NCBI GenBank assembly: GCA_018644785.1
Contig: JABGPV010000256.1
Span: 1 to 7,011, forward strand
Reading direction: 5' to 3'
Length of the DNA stretch: 7,011 bases
Source: Deltaproteobacteria bacterium
Lineage (GTDB): Bacteria > Desulfobacterota > DSM-4660 > Desulfatiglandales > Desulfatiglandaceae
Shown: positions 6,247 to 7,011 of the stretch, piece by piece
How positions within the stretch are numbered: position 1 is the stretch's first letter
How the letters are laid out: every line of letters starts with the position of its first letter
The notes under the pieces: generated by a model
The model's database searches: none
Told to the model about the DNA's origin: nothing
The model's input: the letters and a program-made list of their open reading frames with translations, nothing else
Translations under genes and position numbers: made by a program

Positions 6247-7011
6247 ATGTCGATTCCAACTCCTGAAGAAAAGTTAGCCATGATTAAAGTTGAGCCTGCC
6301 GATGAGGATGAGCTTCGGTGCGTGGAAACACTTGCACCCGGAGACTTTGAGGTGGGTTTTGAAAGGACCAACAACATCCTGGAAGAGGCCATGGAGGTCT
6401 TCATGCGGTCCTCCAGAAGTTCCATGGGGGTGGCGGGCGACTCAATGGTGGCGGTGTTCACCGGAAAGGGGGATATGGGTAATGCCAGCTCTGGTACCTA
6501 TCTCCATGCCATTATTCAGCCTGCCATCATTAAATATATTATGAAAAACTATTCGGAAAACCCCGGGGTTTCCGAAGGGGATATCTGGTTTACGAACGAT
6601 GCCCTTTACGGCGGCATTCACAATCCGGATCAGGTGATTGTCATGCCCGTGTTTTATAAGGGGGAGCTCATCGCCTGGACAGGCGCCGCCAGCCACACCA
6701 CGGAGACGGGCGCCAGCGAGCCCGGGGGGATGCCCATTAGTGCCAATTCCAGATTCCTGGAAGGGGGAAATTTTCCGCCCATGAAGATTGGGGAGAATTC
6801 CCGTATCCGTGATGATATTCTGGAGCTGATGGCAGCGTTTGGGCTGCGGGCTCCCCAGATGGTGGTCATCGATCTCAAGGCCAGGGCAACGGCGGCGGAC
6901 CGGGCCCGGAAACGGATCATTGAGCTGGCGGAGGAAAAGGGCGTCGACTATGTGAAAGGTCTTTTTCGAAAAATGCTCATTGTGGCGGAAGAAGGGGCGC
7001 GTAAAAAGATC
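6247..7011 (+). CDS. apcD: Acetophenone carboxylase-like subunit D (HyuB-type, beta), 5' part
   Basis: The frame is open to the window edge, giving the first 255 residues of a protein that in this family usually exceeds 550. HyuB features are seen: a GDIWFTNDALYGGIHNPD block (111-128) with His125 and Asp128, then WTGAASHTTETGASEPGGMP (144-163) with His150. A motif F-L-E-G-G-N-F-P-P-M-K (170-180) and an IRDDILELMAAFGLRAPQ helix region (187-204) follow. HyuB proteins catalyse the carboxylation, hydrolysis or amidation half-reaction alongside HyuA. Here it would join the activated ketone and the activated carboxyl group. AGGAG (6234-6238) lies eight bases before the ATG; an earlier ATG at 6231 meets TAA after two codons. 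A 22-base gap separates it from the upstream gene, so it is in the same operon. An apcE-like gene is predicted beyond the edge. Confidence 0.88.
   Translation, partial: MSIPTPEEKLAMIKVEPADEDELRCVETLAPGDFEVGFERTNNILEEAMEVFMRSSRSSMGVAGDSMVAVFTGKGDMGNASSGTYLHAIIQPAIIKYIMKNYSENPGVSEGDIWFTNDALYGGIHNPDQVIVMPVFYKGELIAWTGAASHTTETGASEPGGMPISANSRFLEGGNFPPMKIGENSRIRDDILELMAAFGLRAPQMVVIDLKARATAADRARKRIIELAEEKGVDYVKGLFRKMLIVAEEGARKKI

Noticed and set aside
1736..7011. Hydantoinase, 5-oxoprolinase or acetone carboxylase as the operon product
   Set aside because: Hydantoinase and oxoprolinase systems lack the cysteine-pair gamma subunit and a second HyuA gene. Acetone carboxylase has one HyuA subunit and a different gene order.

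Overview
The window joins two unrelated pieces of DNA. The left fifth (about 1-1455) is AT-rich and reads as a decayed chromosomal integron. The right four fifths (about 1633 to the window edge) is a GC-richer, tightly packed catabolic operon. The integrase fragment, the acetophenone-carboxylase-like operon and the sigma-54 promoter together suggest an anaerobic proteobacterium, most likely a deltaproteobacterial (Desulfobacterota) degrader of ketones or aromatics. That placement is inference, because no taxonomic marker gene is present.

Left region. Positions 1-76 fold as domains V and VI of a group II intron, ending in AT at 75-76 with a bulged branch-point A at 69. The next four bases, GGGC, abut the stop codon of a minus-strand gene (81-839). 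That gene encodes a 252-residue protein with a PD-(D/E)XK nuclease-like motif. Just upstream of its start, on its own strand, is GTTGGGC (857-851), a perfect integron core site (GTTRRRY). The four bases left beside the stop codon (GCCC on the gene strand) are exactly the start of the complementary core site GCCCAAC. The gene is therefore best read as an integron gene cassette whose attC was split, between GCCC and AAC, by an antisense attC-targeting group II intron. Divergently oriented at 1235-1455 is the N-terminal part of a tyrosine recombinase resembling integron integrases, with one frameshift and an early stop. The order intI - attI - cassette is the classic integron layout.

Middle region. 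1456-1735 holds no convincing gene. It carries TTGCA-containing inverted repeats (1442-1474 and 1512-1530) and a near-consensus sigma-54 -24/-12 promoter (1633-1649). Transcription should start near 1660, leaving a leader of about 76 nt before the first operon gene.

Right region. Four co-directional genes follow: a 666-residue HyuA-like ATPase, a 124-residue cysteine-pair protein of acetone-carboxylase gamma type, a 706-residue second HyuA-like ATPase, and the first 255 residues of a HyuB-like subunit that runs off the window. The first three overlap by ATGA. The order (alpha, gamma, alpha', beta) is that of the acetophenone carboxylase genes apcABCD of Aromatoleum aromaticum, and an apcE would be expected to the right. 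The enzyme would carboxylate a ketone at the expense of ATP under control of a sigma-54 activator. The exact ketone cannot be read from the sequence.
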